Source of the DNA: Bog-756 sp049517675
GTDB taxonomy: Bacteria; Actinomycetota; Acidimicrobiia; Acidimicrobiales; RAAP-2
DNA: 64,000 nucleotides
NCBI GenBank assembly: GCA_049517675.1
Contig: JBEKRV010000016.1
Span: 1-64,000 of the forward strand
Direction of reading: 5' to 3'
The translations under genes were made by a program, and so were the position numbers. This document shows positions 61,203 through 64,000 of this stretch, in pieces (the stretch's first letter is position 1; each line of letters starts with the position of its first letter). The notes beneath the pieces were generated by a model, which saw only the letters and a program-made list of their open reading frames with translations, did no database searches and was not told where the DNA came from.

Positions 61203-62630
61203 ATGATCGAGGACCGGCTGGTCGCCATCGTGGGGCGGGAGCACGTCGACGCCGGAGCCGCCGTGTCCGAGGACATGTGCCACGACGAGGCCCTCGGCCT
61301 CGAGCCGGTCCGGCCCGTGGCCGTCGTCCGCCCGGGCACGACCGCCGAGGTCGTCGCCATCGTGCAGGCCGCGGCGGCCGGGGGCGTTCCCGTGACCGCC
61401 CGGGGGTCGGGCACCGGTCTGTCCGGGGCGGCCGTGCCGGTGGACGACGGCATCGTGGTGTCCTTCGAGCGCATGGCGGCCATCGTCGAGATCGACGTCG
61501 CCAACCAGGTGGCGGTCGTCGAGCCCGGAGTGACCCTGGCCGAGCTCGATGCCGCGCTGGCGCCCCTCGGACTGGTCTACCCCGTGTTCCCCGGCGAGCA
61601 GTCGGCCAGCCTCGGGGGCAACGTGTCCACCAATGCAGGGGGCATGCGGGCGGTCAAGTACGGGGTGACCCGGCACCACGTCCTCGGACTCGAGGCCGTG
61701 CTCGGCACCGGTGAGGTGATCTCGACCGGCGGCCGCTTCGTCAAGGCCACGAGCGGCTACGACCTCACGCAGCTGGTCGTGGGCTCCGAAGGCACTCTGG
61801 CCCTGGTGACGAAGGCCATCCTCCGCCTCCACCCCCGCCCCGGCCACCAGGCCACGCTCCTCGCCCCGTTCGCCACCGTCGAGCAGGTCGCCGACGCGGT
61901 CCCCCCGGTCGTGGCCAGCGGGGTCGGCCCCCTCCTCGTCGAGTACATCGACACGATCTCCATGGCCGGGATCACCGCCAACGCCGGGATCGACCTCGGG
62001 ATCCCCGACGGGATACGCGAGCAGGCGCTCGCCTACCTGGTCATCGTCCTCGAGGGACACCACGCCGACCGGGTCGAGGAGGACACGGTGGCACTGGCCG
62101 GCCAGTTGGCCGACCTCGGCGCCCTCGACGTCTACGTACTGCCCGACCACGCCGGCCACGACCTCATCGCCGCGCGGGAACACGCCTTCTGGGCGTCCAA
62201 GGCGGCCGGCGCCGACGACATCGTCGACGCCGTCGTGCCCCGGGCGTCGATCCCCACCTTCCTGGCCGCCGTGGCCGGCCTGGCCGAGGTCTCCGGATCA
62301 CTGGTGGTCGGCTGCGGCCACGCGGGCGACGGCAACGTCCACCTGTCGGTGTTCCAACCCGATCCGGCCACCCGCCACGACCTGATCCACGCCATCCTGG
62401 CCGCCGGCATCGATCTGGGCGGTGCCGTCTCGGGCGAACACGGGATCGGCACGGCCAAGCTGGCGTCCTTCGCGGACCTCGAGGACCCGGTGAAGCTCGA
62501 CCTGATGCGCCGCATCAAGGCCGCGTTCGACCCGCGGGGCATCCTCAACCCGGGCAAGGTCTTCGCCCCGGTCGCACCACCCCGCGCCGTCGGTGTCCCG
62601 GTCCCCTCCCGAGAAGGAGCCCGTCCGTGA
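61203..62630 (+). CDS. FAD-linked oxidase, glycolate/D-lactate dehydrogenase GlcD type
   Basis: 475 residues of the vanillyl-alcohol-oxidase-type flavin family. N-terminal FAD domain with PVTARGSGTGLSGAAVPVDDG, NVSTNAGGMRAVKYGVTRHHV and the block QLVVGSEGTLALVTKAILRL; C-terminal substrate domain with GCGHAGDGNVHLSVF and VSGEHGIGTAKL, which hold the metal and substrate His/Glu residues. It should oxidise a 2-hydroxy acid. The ATG at 61203 follows a weak purine-rich site. It overlaps the next gene by four bases (GTGA), so the two products probably act in one pathway. Confidence 0.9.
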   Translation: MIEDRLVAIVGREHVDAGAAVSEDMCHDEALGLEPVRPVAVVRPGTTAEVVAIVQAAAAGGVPVTARGSGTGLSGAAVPVDDGIVVSFERMAAIVEIDVANQVAVVEPGVTLAELDAALAPLGLVYPVFPGEQSASLGGNVSTNAGGMRAVKYGVTRHHVLGLEAVLGTGEVISTGGRFVKATSGYDLTQLVVGSEGTLALVTKAILRLHPRPGHQATLLAPFATVEQVADAVPPVVASGVGPLLVEYIDTISMAGITANAGIDLGIPDGIREQALAYLVIVLEGHHADRVEEDTVALAGQLADLGALDVYVLPDHAGHDLIAAREHAFWASKAAGADDIVDAVVPRASIPTFLAAVAGLAEVSGSLVVGCGHAGDGNVHLSVFQPDPATRHDLIHAILAAGIDLGGAVSGEHGIGTAKLASFADLEDPVKLDLMRRIKAAFDPRGILNPGKVFAPVAPPRAVGVPVPSREGARP

Positions 62631-64000
62631 ACGGAGCCCAGTCCCTCATCCGCACCCTGGTCGACCACGGGGTCGACACCTGCTTCATGAACCCGGGGAC
62701 CTCGGAGATGCACTTCGTGGCCGCCCTCGACGACGTGGCCGACATGCGGGGGGTCCTGGCCCTCTTCGAGGGTGTGGCGACCGGTGCCGCCGACGGCTAC
62801 GCCCGCATGACCCGTCGTCCGGCCGCCACCCTGCTGCACCTCGGCCCCGGACTCGGCAACGGCCTGGCCAACCTGCACAACGCCCGTCGGGCCTACAGCC
62901 CCGTGGTGAACATCGTCGGCGACCACGCGACCTTCCACCGCCGCTACGACGCCCAGCTGCAGTCCGACATCGAGACGGTGGCCCGCAACGTCTCCCCGTT
63001 CGTCCGCACGACGGCATCGACCGTCGAGCTGGGCACGGACGCCCGCGACGCACTGGTCGCCGCGCACGGGCCGGCCGCTTCGGTCGCCACGCTGATCCTG
63101 CCCGCCGACGTCTCGTGGTCCGAGGGCGGGATCGTGGAGCCGGTCGGCAGCGGCGCCGGCACCGGTCCGGGACCCGGACAGCCGCCCGATGCCGCCACCA
63201 TCGAGACGGCCGCCGCGGCACTCCGGTCCGACGAGCGTTCCGCGCTGCTGGTGGGGGGTCGAGTGTGCTCGGGTCCGTTCCTCGGCGACGCCGCCGACCT
63301 GGCAGCGGCCGCGGGGGCCGATCTCCTGTGCGAGACGTTCCCGGCCAGGTTGGCCAGGGGTGCGGGCCGCCCACCGGTCGATCGGCTCGCCTACCTCGCC
63401 GAGTTCGCCTCCCTGCGTCTCGAGGGGATCCGCCACCTGGTGCTGCTCGATGCGAAGTCCCCGGTCTCGTTCTTCGCCTACCCCGGCAAGCTCAGCGACC
63501 TGGTGCCCGAAGGGTGCACCGTCCATCCGGTGGCCGGGGCGGGCGACGACGTCGCCGGGGCGCTCCATGCGCTGGCCGACCTGGTCGGCGTCACGCCCGG
63601 TGCGGGGCCGCGCCAGGAGGCCCGGTCGCCCGGGCTCCCCTCGGGCGCACTGACGGCGCAGAGTGTCTGCCAGTCGCTCGGCGCACAGCTCCCCGAGGGC
63701 GCGATCGTCTCGGACGAGGGGAACACGGCGGGCGTGTTCGCTCCCGGATCCACCGCCGGCTCACCCCCGCACGACTGGCTCACCCTCACCGGCGGTGCGA
63801 TCGGGCAGGGGCTGCCGGTCGCCGTCGGTGCCGCCGTCGCCGCACCCGGTCGACGGGTGATCGCCCTCGAGGCGGACGGCAGTTCGCTCTACACCTTCCA
63901 GTCGCTGTGGACCATGGCCCGGGAGGGCCTCGACGTCACCACGGTGATCCTCAACAACCACTCCTACGCCGTGCTCAACATGGAGCTCGACCGGGTCGGG
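62627..64000 (+). CDS. Thiamine-diphosphate enzyme, IlvX/acetolactate-synthase-like (3' partial)
   Basis: 458 codons to the window edge, no stop. The start GTG overlaps the upstream stop. N-terminal pyrimidine-binding domain with FMNPGTSEMHFVAALDDV and the catalytic Glu in ALFEGVATGAADGYARM; a shortened middle domain; then the diphosphate-binding motif, here ADGS in place of GDGS, ending about 24 residues on in ILNNHSYAVLNMEL. The family is annotated as acetolactate synthase-like or IlvX and is related to benzoylformate decarboxylase; true branched-chain synthesis is doubtful. With a 2-hydroxy-acid oxidase next door, decarboxylation or carboligation of the resulting 2-oxo acid is a reasonable guess. 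Confidence 0.9.
   Translation, partial: MNGAQSLIRTLVDHGVDTCFMNPGTSEMHFVAALDDVADMRGVLALFEGVATGAADGYARMTRRPAATLLHLGPGLGNGLANLHNARRAYSPVVNIVGDHATFHRRYDAQLQSDIETVARNVSPFVRTTASTVELGTDARDALVAAHGPAASVATLILPADVSWSEGGIVEPVGSGAGTGPGPGQPPDAATIETAAAALRSDERSALLVGGRVCSGPFLGDAADLAAAAGADLLCETFPARLARGAGRPPVDRLAYLAEFASLRLEGIRHLVLLDAKSPVSFFAYPGKLSDLVPEGCTVHPVAGAGDDVAGALHALADLVGVTPGAGPRQEARSPGLPSGALTAQSVCQSLGAQLPEGAIVSDEGNTAGVFAPGSTAGSPPHDWLTLTGGAIGQGLPVAVGAAVAAPGRRVIALEADGSSLYTFQSLWTMAREGLDVTTVILNNHSYAVLNMELDRVG

Overview
This is a GC-rich (roughly 70%) chromosomal segment from an actinobacterium, most likely a member of the Acidimicrobiia. The evidence is the trpG / pknB-pbpA-pstP-fhaB-fhaA / tRNA-Leu order found near the origin in actinobacteria, an F420-type LLM oxidoreductase, DinB and mycothiol-dependent-isomerase-type proteins, a SHOCT protein, and a surface protein carrying the GYWL...AVYAFG repeats I associate with Acidimicrobiia. 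No insertion sequence, prophage, CRISPR array or rRNA was seen. Both window edges cut genes: trpG at the left, a thiamine-diphosphate enzyme at the right.

Layout. 1-6.7 kb: cell-wall growth and Ser/Thr phosphorylation operon on the minus strand, with rodA and pknA missing, then tRNA-Leu(CAG). 6.9-14.3 kb: exported phosphoesterase, secreted or lipoprotein unknowns, a TPR lipoprotein coupled to a glycosyltransferase, a collagen-like surface protein, a CelD/BioF2-type acyltransferase coupled to a MaoC-like hydratase. 14.3-23 kb: a membrane PAS-GGDEF-EAL protein, UspA, a thioesterase, a SHOCT protein, a large two-domain glycosyltransferase, a PAS-GGDEF protein. 23-27 kb: lactate-type FMN oxidase, acyl-CoA dehydrogenase, aldo/keto reductase. 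27-31 kb: a proteolysis group (Anbu proteasome-like peptidase, UBP-type zinc finger, Lon) and a DinB protein. 31-34.6 kb: a second, paralogous GGDEF-EAL protein and a UbiA-type prenyltransferase. 34.6-39.3 kb: a mycothiol-isomerase-type protein, a long structured non-coding stretch, then an SDR / phosphotransferase / VOC / carboxymuconolactone-decarboxylase run. 39.3-45.2 kb: zwf, a DUF4118-GAF membrane protein, a 1074-residue REC-PAS-GGDEF-EAL protein. 45.4-51.3 kb: phosphatase, P450, LLM oxidoreductase, UvrD-like helicase. 51.5-53.5 kb: a three-gene operon around a short b6-type cytochrome b. 53.5-64 kb: a hypothetical, APC permease, Baeyer-Villiger-type monooxygenase, pirin, RodZ-like protein, CtaG-like protein, and a coupled glycolate-oxidase-like / IlvX-like pair.

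Themes: four cyclic-di-GMP proteins lie in about 31 kb, all with intact signature motifs. Several genes have a TAnnnT hexamer 5-6 bases before the start codon and no ribosome binding site, suggesting frequent leaderless transcription. The most promising leads are the b6-type cytochrome operon preceded by a DosR-like box (51.4-53.5 kb), the Anbu/zf-UBP/Lon group (27.1-30.7 kb), and the structured RNA-like stretch with a tiny Arg-rich ORF (35.57-35.84 kb).
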